A stretch of DNA of 64,000 nucleotides, taken from contig NZ_JABJRA010000002.1 in NCBI RefSeq assembly GCF_013155365.1, positions 186,001-250,000 of the forward strand, read 5' to 3'. The notes under the pieces are model-generated. The model searched no databases and was not told the origin of the DNA. It was given only the letters and a program-made list of their open reading frames with translations. A program made the position numbers and the translations under genes. Positions 16,773 through 25,045 of the stretch are shown piece by piece. The stretch comes from Nocardioides sp. zg-DK7169. Its GTDB lineage: Bacteria > Actinomycetota > Actinomycetes > Propionibacteriales > Nocardioidaceae. Position 1 is the stretch's first letter; each line of letters starts with the position of its first letter.

Positions 16773-17167
16773 TGTGGTTCTTCGCGATCCTGGTCGTCCT
16801 GGTGATGGGCGCCGTGGCGGTCGTCGCCTCCGGGCGCGGCACCCCGATGGCGGTCGAGCACGACGACCGGCCCGACGTGCTGGTGCCGGCCGAGGGTCCG
16901 GTGCGCGCCGAGGACCTGCGGCGGGTGCGCTTCTCGCTGGCCTTCCGTGGCTACCGGATGTCCGAGGTCGACGCCCTGCTGGACCGCCTCGCCGGCCAGC
17001 TGGACGAGCACCCCGCGGAGGAGACCGCCGAGCCTCCGGCCGAGGGCCCCGCCGCGCCGTACGACGGGCACTCACGGGCCACCCCGGGAGCGCCTGTGCC
17101 ACCGTCGCCCGTGCCACGGACGCTGTCCACGGGGACCCCGTCCGATGGCGACGCGCAGACGCCGTAG
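16772..17167 (+). CDS. Small membrane-anchored DivIVA-domain protein
   Basis: 131 residues. One N-terminal transmembrane helix (WFFAILVVLVMGAVAVVAS) is followed by a short linker, then a DivIVA N-terminal motif (LRRVRFSLAFRGYRMSEVDALLDRLAGQL). A Pro/Ala/Glu-rich tail of 60 residues is probably disordered. The DivIVA motif binds curved membrane in larger proteins such as Wag31, so this could be a polar or septal factor. Unlike Wag31 there is no long coiled coil. It is translationally coupled to the LOG-family gene. Function unknown. Confidence 0.82.
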   Translation: MWFFAILVVLVMGAVAVVASGRGTPMAVEHDDRPDVLVPAEGPVRAEDLRRVRFSLAFRGYRMSEVDALLDRLAGQLDEHPAEETAEPPAEGPAAPYDGHSRATPGAPVPPSPVPRTLSTGTPSDGDAQTP

Positions 17168-17182
17168 GGCACACTGCCCCCC

Positions 17183-17602
17183 GTGTCCCCGATCGTCGTC
17201 TACGTCCTGACCGCCCTCGCGGCCGTCGTGGTGGTCCTGACCCGGCTCCGGCTGGGCCGCTCCCGATCGGCGGGCAAGCTCCAGGTGGGGCGCCGGCTGC
17301 TCGACGTGCACACCGGTGCGGGCGTGCTCGCCCTGGTGGTGTGGACGGTCTTCCTCGTCGCGGACGACGACACGGCGTTCGGCGGCTCCGTCGCAGGCAT
17401 CATCGCGATCGGCCTGTGGTGGGTCGTCGCCCTCGCCGGCCTGTCGATCCTGCTGCGCTGGGTGCCGGCCCGCGGTCGGCACGCCGCGGCGGGCGCCGGG
17501 GACGGCTGGTCGCAGGGGCCGTGGCTCTCACTCCTGGCCCACCTCGGCATGGTGGTCGGTGTCGGCGTCTTCACCTGGGCCTACCTGACCAAGATCGTCT
17601 GA
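17183..17602 (+). CDS. Hypothetical membrane protein, four predicted helices
   Basis: 139 residues from a GTG at 17183, 15 nt after the DivIVA-domain gene and probably in the same operon. Hydrophobic segments at about 3-20, 45-62, 70-90 and 112-135 suggest four membrane helices, with a basic loop after the first (RLRLGRSRSAGKLQVGRR). The H-T-G-A-G motif after the first loop hints at a heme-ligating or DUF420-like histidine, but I cannot assign a family. Function unknown. Confidence 0.72.
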   Translation: MSPIVVYVLTALAAVVVVLTRLRLGRSRSAGKLQVGRRLLDVHTGAGVLALVVWTVFLVADDDTAFGGSVAGIIAIGLWWVVALAGLSILLRWVPARGRHAAAGAGDGWSQGPWLSLLAHLGMVVGVGVFTWAYLTKIV

Positions 17603-17647
17603 GGCCGGCGCCCGGCCCCGGTCCCGACCGCAGTCCCGACCCCGCGC

Positions 17648-18442
17648 TCAGCGCCCCTGGTAGACCGGCTTCTCCTTGGCCACGAACGCCGCCACCGCGG
17701 CGTGGTGGTCCTCGGTCGCACCGGTGAGGTTCATCAGCCGCCCCTCGAAGGCGAGGGAGTCGGGCAGGTCGTGGCCCGCGGAGTGGTCCACCGCGCGGCG
17801 GATCGAGGCGTAGGCCACGGTCGGCCCGGCCGCCAGGCGACGGGCCAGGCCCGCGACCTCGTCGGCGAGCGCCTCGGCGGGCACCACGCGGCTGGCGAGG
17901 CCGAGCTCGAGCGCCTCGGCGGCCCCCACGGTGCGCGGGAAGTAGAGCAGGTCCAGGGCGCGCGCCTTGCCGACCAGCTGGGGCAGGAAGTAGCTGGCGC
18001 CGGTGTCGCAGGAGAGCGCGACGTTGGCGAACGCCGTGTTGAAGCCGGCCGTCTCGGAGACGACCCGCAGGTCGCAGGCCATGGCGATGCTCGCGCCGGC
18101 CCCGGCGGCCACCCCGTTGACCGCGGCGATCACCGGCTTGGGCATCGTGGCGATGGCGGTGACGATCGGGTTGTAGTGCTCCTCGACGGTGCGGAAGAGC
18201 TCCTCGCTGCTGCCGCTGTGCAGGATCTCGATGTGCTCCTTGAGGTCCTGGCCGGTGCAGAAGGCGCGCCCCGTGCCGGTCAGCACCACGCACCGCGCCT
18301 CCGGGTCGGCGGCGACCTGCTGGAGGGTCTCGCGCAGGGCCACCTTGGTCGCGACGTCGAGGCTGTTCATGGCCTCGGGGCGGTGGAGGGTCACGGTCGC
18401 GACGCCGTCGGTGAGGTCGAGGAGGACTGTCGAGTCGGTCAT
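17648..18442 (-). CDS. Enoyl-CoA hydratase/isomerase family protein (PaaG-like)
   Basis: 264 residues from the ATG at 18442. Crotonase fold: oxyanion-hole segments VLTGTGRAFCTGQDLKEH and NGVAAGAGASIAMACDLRV are intact. The ASYFLPQLVGKARALDLLYFP stretch resembles PaaG-type 1,2-epoxyphenylacetyl-CoA isomerases/enoyl-CoA hydratases. It probably acts in beta-oxidation or phenylacetate-like catabolism, but no other paa gene is nearby, so substrate is open. The frame extends upstream to 18484 with weak codon support. It is convergent with the membrane-protein gene. Confidence 0.85.
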   Translation of the reverse strand: MTDSTVLLDLTDGVATVTLHRPEAMNSLDVATKVALRETLQQVAADPEARCVVLTGTGRAFCTGQDLKEHIEILHSGSSEELFRTVEEHYNPIVTAIATMPKPVIAAVNGVAAGAGASIAMACDLRVVSETAGFNTAFANVALSCDTGASYFLPQLVGKARALDLLYFPRTVGAAEALELGLASRVVPAEALADEVAGLARRLAAGPTVAYASIRRAVDHSAGHDLPDSLAFEGRLMNLTGATEDHHAAVAAFVAKEKPVYQGR

Positions 18443-18629
18443 CAGGGCAGTGTGCCCCACCCCCTTCGCCGAGCCGTGCCCCAACCATGCGACGTACCCG
18501 ACCGGAACTCGGCGTACGCACTGGGCGGGGTGTGGCGCCAGTCACGCCGGGGATGGGGGATAATGGTCCAGCACGCGCGCCGTGGTCGCTCGATCCGGTG
18601 CAGGGACAACCGCAAGGAAGAGGTGCCGG

Positions 18630-18797
18630 ATGGCGGCGATGAAGCCGCGGACGGGCGACGGTCCGCTGGAGGTCACCAAGGAGGGGCGAGGCATCGTGAT
18701 GCGCGTTCCCCTCGAGGGCGGTGGCCGCCTCGTTGTCGAGCTCAACGCCGAGGAAGCCGGTGCGCTCGGCAATGCTCTCAAGGATGTCGTGGGCTGA
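18630..18797 (+). CDS. DUF3117 small protein
   Basis: 55 residues (MAAMKPRTGDGPLEVTKEGR start), a strongly conserved actinobacterial small protein of unknown function. It has no signal or membrane segment. The ATG at 18630 follows a purine-rich AAGGAAGAGG. A GATAAT -10-like box at 18559-18564 gives a leader of about 60 nt. The aminopeptidase gene begins 5 nt after its stop. Confidence 0.88.
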   Translation: MAAMKPRTGDGPLEVTKEGRGIVMRVPLEGGGRLVVELNAEEAGALGNALKDVVG

Positions 18798-18802
18798 GGT
18801 CG

Positions 18803-20371
18803 TTGACCACACCTGCACGGTCGTCCTCCGCTCGGACCACCACCGTCCTCCCCGCGCAGCCCTCGCCCCCGCAGTTCGCCCTCAGCGAGCAGCGGCCGAG
18901 TGCGGTGCGCGGGGTGGACGTGGTGGCCGTACCGGTCCTTCCGGCCGAGGGTGCCGGCAGCGTCCTGCTGGGCCCCGGGGGTGAGGAGCTCGCCGACCTG
19001 CTCGGCATCGACCTCCTCGCCGTCCTCGACGGGGAGCGCGCCACCGGTGCCGCCGGTGAGGTGACTGCGCTGCCGGTCGCCCCCGGTGGTCCAGACAACC
19101 CCGAGCTCCGCCTCGTGCTGCTCGTCGGGGTGGGCGCCGCTCGCCCCGCCGACCTGCGACGCGCGGGTGCGGAGCTGGCGCGCGCCGTACGCCGCCGCGA
19201 GGCGGTGGCCACGTCGATCCCTGCGGTCGCCGGGCCCGAGGGCCTCGAGGCGTTCGTCGTCGGCGCCATGCTCGGCTCGTTCGTCTTCCACTGGCGCTCG
19301 ACCCCGCCCGAGGAGCCGCCCGTCGCCCGGGTGGTCCTGGCCGGGATCGCGGGTGCCGACGAGCCCGCCCTGCGCCGCGCGATCGCGATCGGCGGCGCGA
19401 GCTGGCGCTCGCGTGCGCTGGCGACGGTCCCCTCCAACCTCAAGAACCCCGCCTGGCTGGCCGAGCAGGCCGTCGCAGTGGCGGCCGAGGCCGGTCTCGA
19501 CGTCACCGTCTGGGACGAGCAGCGCCTCGCAGCCGAGGGCTTCGGGGGCGTCATCGGGGTCGGTCAGGGCTCGGCCACGCCGCCGCGCCTGATCCGCCTC
19601 GACTACGAGCCCCGCAAGGCGGGCCGGCGTACGCCCACCGTCGTGCTGGTCGGCAAGGGGATCACCTTCGACACCGGTGGGCTGTCCATCAAGCCCGCCC
19701 AGGCCATGACGAACATGAAGCGCGACATGACCGGCGGCGCCGTGGTGATCTCCACGATGGCCGCCCTGCGCGACCTGGACTGCCCGGTCCGCGTGATCGG
19801 GCTGGTCCCCGCGGCCGAGAACGCCGTGTCGGGCACCTCGATGCGCCCCGGCGACGTGGTCCGCCACTACGGCGGGCGCACCAGCGAGGTCACCAACACC
19901 GACGCCGAGGGCCGGCTGGTCCTCGCCGACGCGCTGGCCTACGCCGTCGCGGAGCTGGACCCCGCGGTCGTCGTCGACGTCGCCACGCTCACCGGCGCGA
20001 TGAAGGTCGCGCTGGGCCAGCACCTCGGCGGCTTCTTCGCCAACCACGACGTCCTCGCGGCCTCGATCGAGGCTGCCGGCCTGGCCTCGGGCGAGGAGCT
20101 GTGGCGCTTCCCGCTGGCGTCGGTCTACGAGGACAAGCTGTCCTCCAAGGTCGCCGACGCCGACAACGCCGCCGGGGGCCCGGGCGCGATCACCGCCGCC
20201 CTGTTCCTCCAGCACTTCGTCGGTGAGGTCCCGTGGGCCCACCTCGACGTGGCCTCCGTGGGCGACGCCCCGGAGGAGCGTCACGAGTGGACGACCGGCC
20301 CGACCGGCTTCGGCGCGCGAGCGCTGTTGCAGTGGCTGGGCGGGGAGTCACCGCTGGCGGGCATCGAGTGA
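18803..20371 (+). CDS. pepA: Leucyl aminopeptidase (M17)
   Basis: 522 residues from a TTG at 18803, with GAGGT just before it. M17 cytosolic aminopeptidase, a hexameric dizinc enzyme that removes N-terminal residues in peptide turnover. The C-terminal catalytic domain shows LVGKGITFDTGGLSIKP (metal-binding Lys and Asp), the family signature NTDAEGRLVLADAL, and the KMKRDM-like MKRDMTGGAVV. The N-terminal domain is the usual less conserved macrodomain-like part. The start is close to the DUF3117 stop, so the two are probably co-transcribed. No ATG/GTG fits this N terminus; the TTG is the best-supported start. Confidence 0.92.
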   Translation: MTTPARSSSARTTTVLPAQPSPPQFALSEQRPSAVRGVDVVAVPVLPAEGAGSVLLGPGGEELADLLGIDLLAVLDGERATGAAGEVTALPVAPGGPDNPELRLVLLVGVGAARPADLRRAGAELARAVRRREAVATSIPAVAGPEGLEAFVVGAMLGSFVFHWRSTPPEEPPVARVVLAGIAGADEPALRRAIAIGGASWRSRALATVPSNLKNPAWLAEQAVAVAAEAGLDVTVWDEQRLAAEGFGGVIGVGQGSATPPRLIRLDYEPRKAGRRTPTVVLVGKGITFDTGGLSIKPAQAMTNMKRDMTGGAVVISTMAALRDLDCPVRVIGLVPAAENAVSGTSMRPGDVVRHYGGRTSEVTNTDAEGRLVLADALAYAVAELDPAVVVDVATLTGAMKVALGQHLGGFFANHDVLAASIEAAGLASGEELWRFPLASVYEDKLSSKVADADNAAGGPGAITAALFLQHFVGEVPWAHLDVASVGDAPEERHEWTTGPTGFGARALLQWLGGESPLAGIE

Positions 20372-20706
20372 AGGGCCTGACCGTGCGCTGGCCGCTGGGG
20401 AACGCCCCGGCCGGCGTCGGTCAGGACCTCGCCCACCACGTGGCGAGCAGCGGGCACGCCAGCTCCACCGGCCGGTCCGGGCTCCGCTTCAAGGTGTGGC
20501 GCACGGTGCCGGGGGAGTGGTTCGAGGCGGTCTACGTCTTCGTCTCCGTCGAGGCCCGAGCGGCCTTCCAGTCCCATCTCCTCGAGACCGTCGAGGACTC
20601 CGAGGTCTCCCGGATCGTCGGCAGCCCGCCGGTCCTGGTCGAGCCCTGCGAGGTCGTGGGGGTCGCCGAGGGCTGGGACGGGTTCGAGCCCTCAGCGCGC
20701 GGCTGA
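20368..20706 (+). CDS. Hypothetical protein, translationally coupled to pepA
   Basis: 112 residues from a GTG that overlaps the pepA stop (GTGA). The sequence has alternating strands and helices (LRFKVWRTVPGEWFEAVYVFVSVEARAAF) that vaguely resemble dimeric alpha-beta barrel monooxygenase-like proteins, but no family is secure. Its last 15 bases overlap the end of the convergent MarR gene. Function unknown. Confidence 0.7.
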   Translation: MKGLTVRWPLGNAPAGVGQDLAHHVASSGHASSTGRSGLRFKVWRTVPGEWFEAVYVFVSVEARAAFQSHLLETVEDSEVSRIVGSPPVLVEPCEVVGVAEGWDGFEPSARG

Positions 20707-21150
20707 CGGCGGGTCGTCGAGCAGCGTCTCCAGCGCGCGCTGGGCGCCGCGCAGGTAGCGCTCGACCACGGCCAGCTCCTCGGGGCTGAACTCCGCGTCG
20801 AGCTCGCGCATCTTGCCCAGCATCGGCTCGAGCTGGCCGCGCACCTCGACCCGTCCGCTCTGGGTCATGTGCACCTCGGTGCGCCGGCGGTCGCCGACGT
20901 GCGCCCGTCGTACGGCGTGCCCGCGGCCCACGAGCCGGTCGACGATGCCGGTGGCGGCCGGGGTGCTGACCTCCAACAGGCGCGCCAGCTCCGCAGGCCC
21001 GCGCACGCCGGTGGACAGATGGTCGAGCGCGAGCAGCTCGGTCTCGCTCAGACCGGCTCGCCGGGCGAGGTGATGACGCACCCGGCCGCTGAGCGCCATC
21101 AGGTCGCGCAGCGCGGGGATCGGGCCGGTCAGGTACGACTGTTCCCGCAT
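20692..21150 (-). CDS. MarR-family transcriptional regulator
   Basis: 152 residues. Winged helix-turn-helix: LSETELLALDHLSTGVRGPAELARLLEVSTPAATGIVDRLVGRG, followed by the wing HAVRRAHVGDRRRTEVHMT with the conserved D-R-R. It starts 12 bp from a palindrome and is divergent from an MMPL transporter. This arrangement suggests local repression of both genes, relieved by a small-molecule ligand. AGGAGGTGAG before the ATG is a strong ribosome binding site. No cysteine-based redox sensing is visible. Confidence 0.9.
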   Translation of the reverse strand: MREQSYLTGPIPALRDLMALSGRVRHHLARRAGLSETELLALDHLSTGVRGPAELARLLEVSTPAATGIVDRLVGRGHAVRRAHVGDRRRTEVHMTQSGRVEVRGQLEPMLGKMRELDAEFSPEELAVVERYLRGAQRALETLLDDPPSAAR

Positions 21151-21161
21151 TTGCTCACCTC

Positions 21162-21174
21162 CTTAGTATCTAAG
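21162..21174. promoter_or_regulatory. Probable MarR operator
   Basis: CTTAG-TAT-CTAAG, a 13-bp perfect inverted repeat, sits in the 59-bp spacer between the divergent marR and MMPL genes. The downstream TTAGCGAAT adds a partial repeat of one arm. Confidence 0.65.
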
Positions 21175-21209
21175 TTAGCGAATCATCACGAAGGATGCAG
21201 GGGGAGCTC

Positions 21210-23333
21210 ATGGAAGACGCCGACGCCCGCACCGGGCAGGCCCCGGGCGGCCGGCTGACCCGGCTGATCGCCGGGCGTCGTACCGCTTGGCTGGTGGCGC
21301 TGCTCCCGCTGCTGCTGGGGGTGCTGATGCTCGGCCTCGTCGGCGAGGGCGAGCGGACCCGCACCGACGTGGACGCGTTGCCGGCCGGTCAGGACAGCAC
21401 CTACGCCACCGAGCTCCAAGAGCAGCTTCCCGACGAGGGCGCGAGCAGCGCCGTCGTCGTCTTCAGCGCCTCCGGCGGGGGAGAGCTGGACGCCGCGACG
21501 CTGAAGCAGCTGCGCGGGATCGCCTCGGACGTGAAGGCCGCTCCGGTCGGCCCCGACGGCCCGCTGCAGGTCTCCGAGGACGGCACCGCCGCGATCGCGA
21601 TCGTGCCGGTCAAGGCCACCACGTCGGACGAGAACTCCGACGTCGTCATCGACCTGCGCGACCGCCTGGCCGAGCAGGTCCCCGACGGCGTGCAGGAGGA
21701 GGTCACCGGTCCGGCCGCCGTCCGCGCGGACCTCGCGGAGGTCTTCGCCGGCGCCGACGTACGCCTGCTGCTCGCGACCGTCGCCATCGTCGCGGTGCTG
21801 CTGGTGATCACCTACCGCAGCCCGGTGCTCTGGCTGGTGCCGATCATCGTGGTCGGCGTGGCCGACCGGGTCGCGGCGATCCTCGCCACCCAGGTCCTGG
21901 CCCGTCTCGACGTGGCGTGGGACGAGTCCACCGTGGGGATCTTGTCGGTGCTCGTCTTCGGCGCCGGCACCAACTACGCGCTGCTGCTGATCTCGCGCTA
22001 CCGCGACGAGCTGCGGCGTCGCGAGTCCCGGCACGACGCGATGCGCATCGCGCTGGGCCGCACGGCGCCGGCCGTGCTCGCCAGCGCGACGACCGTCGTC
22101 CTCGGCGTGCTCACGCTGCTGCTCTCGCTCACCCCGACCACGCGTGGGCTCGGCCTGGCGACCGCGATCGGCATCGTCGTCGCCGTCTTCGCGGCCCTGG
22201 TCGTGCTGCCGGCGGCACTGGTGCTGTTCGGTCGGTGGATCTTCTGGCCGAAGGTGCCGCGCGTCGGCGAGCCGGCGCTGGTCGAGAGCACCACGTCCAT
22301 CTGGGCGCGGATCGGTCGCCAGGTCGCGCGCCGTCCGGCGGCGTTCGTCGTCGGGTCGCTGGTCCTGCTGGCGCTCCTCGCCACCGGCGTGCTGGGCGTG
22401 CAGTCCGGGCTGGACACCGAGGACCAGTTCCTCGACGAGCCCGAGGCGATCACCGCGCTGCAGCGGGTCGGCGAGTCCTTCCCCGCGGGGCTGGTGGACC
22501 CGGCCCGCGTGGTCACCGCCGACGACGACCCCCAGGCGGTGCTGCGCACGATCTCCCAGACCGAGGGCGTCAGCGGCGCCCGGCTGACGGAGGAGGGCAA
22601 CGGCGTCGCGCAGATCGAGGCGGTCCTGGCCGGCGACCCCGGATCCGCGGAGGTCCGTGACGGCATCGAGCGGCTGCGCGACCGGCTCGCGGACTTCGAC
22701 GACACCCACGTCACCGGCACCGAGGCCCAGGCGCTCGACGAGAACACCGGTGCGGTGCGCGACCGCACGGTCATCCTGCCGCTGATCCTCGTGCTCGTCC
22801 TGGGAGCCCTGCTGGTGCTGCTGCGGGCCCCGGTGGCGGCGGTACTGCTGGTGCTGACCGTGCTGGCGACGTACGTCGCGGCGCTCGGCGCCTCCTGGTG
22901 GTTGTTCACCGGGCCGCTGGGCTTCGACGCACTCGACAACAGCACGCCGCTGCTGTCGTTCCTGTTCCTGGTGGCGCTCGGGGTGGACTACAACATCTTC
23001 CTCGTCACCCGCGCCCGGGAGGAGGCGCGCCGCCACGGCCCACGCCGAGGGATGCTGCGCGCGCTGACCGCGACCGGCGGCGTGATCACCAGCGCCGGCA
23101 TCGTGCTCGCGGCTGTCTTCGCCGTCCTCGGCGTCCTGCCGCTGGTGGTCCTGGCGCAGATCGGCACCGTGATCTGCATCGGCGTCCTGCTGGACACGCT
23201 GCTGGTGCGCACCGTGCTGGTGCCCGCGCTCGCGCTGCTGCTGGGCGACCGCTTCTGGTGGCCGCGCCGCTTCCCCGACGAGGCGCCGGCGGGCGACCCG
23301 GAGGGGGCGCCGCAGGCCGCGCCGGCACGCTGA
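21210..23333 (+). CDS. MMPL-family (RND-type) transporter
   Basis: 707 residues. Two repeats of an RND-like half: a helix, an extracytoplasmic domain (about residues 40-190 and 380-520) and a block of five helices. Conserved parts are GAGTNYALLLISRYRDELRR in the first half and ALGVDYNIFLVTRAREEARRHG in the second. Both hold the Asp-Tyr or Asn-Tyr proton-relay segment; in the first it is GTNY rather than GxDY, so one relay Asp is replaced by Asn. Relatives export lipids, drugs or siderophores in actinobacteria. Substrate unknown. The ATG at 21210 has AGGGGGAG before it; an ATG at 21195 is possible. Likely controlled by the divergent MarR. Confidence 0.9.
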   Translation: MEDADARTGQAPGGRLTRLIAGRRTAWLVALLPLLLGVLMLGLVGEGERTRTDVDALPAGQDSTYATELQEQLPDEGASSAVVVFSASGGGELDAATLKQLRGIASDVKAAPVGPDGPLQVSEDGTAAIAIVPVKATTSDENSDVVIDLRDRLAEQVPDGVQEEVTGPAAVRADLAEVFAGADVRLLLATVAIVAVLLVITYRSPVLWLVPIIVVGVADRVAAILATQVLARLDVAWDESTVGILSVLVFGAGTNYALLLISRYRDELRRRESRHDAMRIALGRTAPAVLASATTVVLGVLTLLLSLTPTTRGLGLATAIGIVVAVFAALVVLPAALVLFGRWIFWPKVPRVGEPALVESTTSIWARIGRQVARRPAAFVVGSLVLLALLATGVLGVQSGLDTEDQFLDEPEAITALQRVGESFPAGLVDPARVVTADDDPQAVLRTISQTEGVSGARLTEEGNGVAQIEAVLAGDPGSAEVRDGIERLRDRLADFDDTHVTGTEAQALDENTGAVRDRTVILPLILVLVLGALLVLLRAPVAAVLLVLTVLATYVAALGASWWLFTGPLGFDALDNSTPLLSFLFLVALGVDYNIFLVTRAREEARRHGPRRGMLRALTATGGVITSAGIVLAAVFAVLGVLPLVVLAQIGTVICIGVLLDTLLVRTVLVPALALLLGDRFWWPRRFPDEAPAGDPEGAPQAAPAR

Positions 23334-23364
23334 GCCCGGCGCGCGCCAGCGCCTGAGCAACGAG

Positions 23365-23402
23365 AGAGGCCCGCAGGTCCCGTCCGGGACCTGCGGGCCT
23401 CT
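23365..23402 (+). terminator. Strong terminator after the MMPL gene
   Basis: A 17-bp perfect stem (GAGGCCCGCAGGTCCC at 23366-23381 with its complement at 23386-23401, plus an outer A-T pair) and a GTCC loop, then TCGTCTCG. Confidence 0.88.
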
Positions 23403-23416
23403 TCGTCTCGTCCGGC

Positions 23417-23441
23417 GCCGCCACGAGCGCCGACTCGGCGA
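23417..23441 (-). repeat. Single copy of the 22-bp intergenic repeat
   Basis: On the minus strand this reads GCCGAGTCGGC followed by GCTCGTGG, matching the repeat arrays at 13836-13985 and 60294-60359. It lies between the MMPL terminator and the convergent methyltransferase stop. Confidence 0.7.
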
Positions 23442-23456
23442 GGGGAGCGGGTCCCC

Positions 23457-24125
23457 TCAGTGGGTCTCGGGGTTCCACTCCTTCTTGGCGAGGAGCAGGC
23501 CGTCGCCGACGGGGAGGAGGAGGGAGACGAGCTCGTCGTGGGCGGCGATCTCGCGGCCGAGCTCGCGGATGGCGACGGTCTCCTCGTCGCGCTGCGAGGG
23601 GTCGGCGACGCGGTCGTGCCACAGGGCGTTGTCGAAGGCCACCACGCCGCCGGGGCGCAGCAGGCGCATCGCCTCGGCGAGGTAGGCGGAGTACTCCGTC
23701 TTGTCGCCGTCGCAGAAGACCAGGTCGTAGTGGCCGTCGGTCAGCCGGGGGAGCACGTCGAGCGCGGCACCGGCGATGGTGCGGGCACGGTTCGTGGGGA
23801 TGCCAGCCTCGGTGAAGGACTGGCGCGCGAGGCGCTGGTGCTCGGTCTCGACGTCGACGGTGGTGAGCACCCCGTCGGCGCGCATGCCGCGCAGCAGCCA
23901 CAGTCCGGAGACGCCGGTGCCGGTGCCGACCTCGACGACGGCGCGGGCCTCCAGGACGGAGGCGAGGAAGCGGAGCGCGGCACCGGCGCCCGACCCGATC
24001 GGGACGACACCGACCTGGGCGGCGCGGGCGCGCGCCGCGGCGAGGACCTCGTCCTCGGGCACGTAGGTCTCGGCGTGAGCCCAGCTCGTCGCCTGGACGG
24101 GCTTCGTCGGCGGGGTGGTGGTGAT
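23457..24125 (-). CDS. O-methyltransferase (class I SAM-dependent), apparent ATC start
   Basis: 222 residues if translation starts at ATC 24125. SAM motifs are clear: ARAVVEVGTGTGVSGLWLLRG and YDLVFCDGDKTEYSAYL, with a metal-type D-x-x-W later (DNALWHDRVADPS), as in the COMT-like O-methyltransferase family. This gene next to sigE matches Rv1220c in mycobacteria; substrate unknown. Upstream of the GTG at 24062, the frame continues with codons for TTTPPTKPVQATSWAHAETY, which looks like a genuine N terminus. It begins with ATC exactly 5 nt after a perfect AGGAGG (24131-24136 on the minus strand). No ATG, GTG or TTG is available there. Annotation software would probably choose 24062. Confidence 0.85.
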   Translation of the reverse strand: MTTTPPTKPVQATSWAHAETYVPEDEVLAAARARAAQVGVVPIGSGAGAALRFLASVLEARAVVEVGTGTGVSGLWLLRGMRADGVLTTVDVETEHQRLARQSFTEAGIPTNRARTIAGAALDVLPRLTDGHYDLVFCDGDKTEYSAYLAEAMRLLRPGGVVAFDNALWHDRVADPSQRDEETVAIRELGREIAAHDELVSLLLPVGDGLLLAKKEWNPETH

Positions 24126-24310
24126 GTCGGCCTCCTGGGTACGGCGCCGGCCCGGACGCGGGCAGGTCGCGGACGTGCACGCTCACCGTACCGGGCCGGG
24201 CCGGAGGGGCCCCGGGAACACCGGCGCCGTGTCGTTCGTTGTCCGCCACGAGACCCGGCCCGGGTCTCGTGCCCCTACGGGCTGGTCCCCGATGCGATGC
24301 CGGTCAGGTT

Positions 24311-24332
24311 CCTTTCAGATTCCGTTCAGGCT
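24311..24332 (+). promoter_or_regulatory. Tandem 11-bp direct repeats upstream of sigE
   Basis: CCTTTCAGATT (24311-24321) and CCGTTCAGGCT (24322-24332) match at 8 of 11 positions and are exactly one helical turn apart, the spacing used by OmpR/PhoB-family response regulators. A third CTCC follows. The promoter -10 is probably the TAGCGT near 24340. Confidence 0.6.
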
Positions 24333-24409
24333 CCACCACTAGCGTGAGGCAGGTCGGCCACCCAGTGCGGACGAGGTACGCGACCGAGTCGCGCGGCGAA
24401 GGAGCAGCG

Positions 24410-25045
24410 ATGGACATCGACCAGGACCGCGACGTCGAGCGAGCCGGCGAGGTGCCCACCTGGGACGAGGTCGTCGAGCGCCACTCCGACCGCGTCTACC
24501 GCCTGGCCTACCGCCTCACCGGCGACCGCCACGACGCCGAGGACCTGACCCAGGAGGTCTTCGTCCGGGTCTTCCGGTCCCTCTCGAGCTACACCCCGGG
24601 CACCTTCGAGGGCTGGCTGCACCGCATCACCACCAACCTCTTCCTCGACCAGGCCCGCCGCAAGCAGCGGATCCGCTTCGACGCGCTCTCCGACGCCCGC
24701 GCCGACCGGCTCACCAGCAGCTCCCCGCCGCCCGAGGCGGCCTACACCGAGCAGCGCTTCGACGACGACGTCGAGGCTGCGCTCGCGACGCTGCCCCCGG
24801 GCTTCCGCGCCGCGGTCGTGCTCTGCGACGTCGAGGGCCTGGCCTACGAGGAGATCGCGGACATCCTGGGCGCCAAGCTCGGCACCGTCCGTTCGCGCAT
24901 CCACCGCGGCCGCGCCATGCTGCGCACCGCGCTCGCGCACCGCGCGCCGACGGCCGGCCGGACCCGCTACTCGGGACCGACCACCGACCTCCCGGCGCCG
25001 GCCGAGCTCACCCCGGGATTGCTGGGACGGGGGCGGACGCGGTGA
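24410..25045 (+). CDS. sigE: ECF RNA polymerase sigma factor SigE
   Basis: 211 residues from the ATG at 24410 after AAGGAGC. Sigma region 2 (RVYRLAYRLTGDRHDAEDLTQEVFVRVFRSL) and region 4 (LATLPPGFRAAVVLCDVEGL, then GTVRSRIHRGRAMLRTAL) are complete. The neighbours (O-methyltransferase upstream, zinc anti-sigma factor and HtrA downstream) match the mycobacterial sigE locus, which responds to envelope stress. The stop overlaps the anti-sigma start (GTGA), as usual for sigma/anti-sigma pairs. A two-component regulator site upstream (24311-24332) would fit the known MprA control of sigE in mycobacteria, by analogy only. A longer N-terminal reading is possible but enters the promoter. Confidence 0.93.
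   Translation: MDIDQDRDVERAGEVPTWDEVVERHSDRVYRLAYRLTGDRHDAEDLTQEVFVRVFRSLSSYTPGTFEGWLHRITTNLFLDQARRKQRIRFDALSDARADRLTSSSPPPEAAYTEQRFDDDVEAALATLPPGFRAAVVLCDVEGLAYEEIADILGAKLGTVRSRIHRGRAMLRTALAHRAPTAGRTRYSGPTTDLPAPAELTPGLLGRGRTR

Noticed and set aside
20680..20692. GGTTCGAGCC resembling a tRNA T-loop
   Set aside because: It is inside the end of a coding region, and no acceptor stem, anticodon arm or CCA-side pairing is present.
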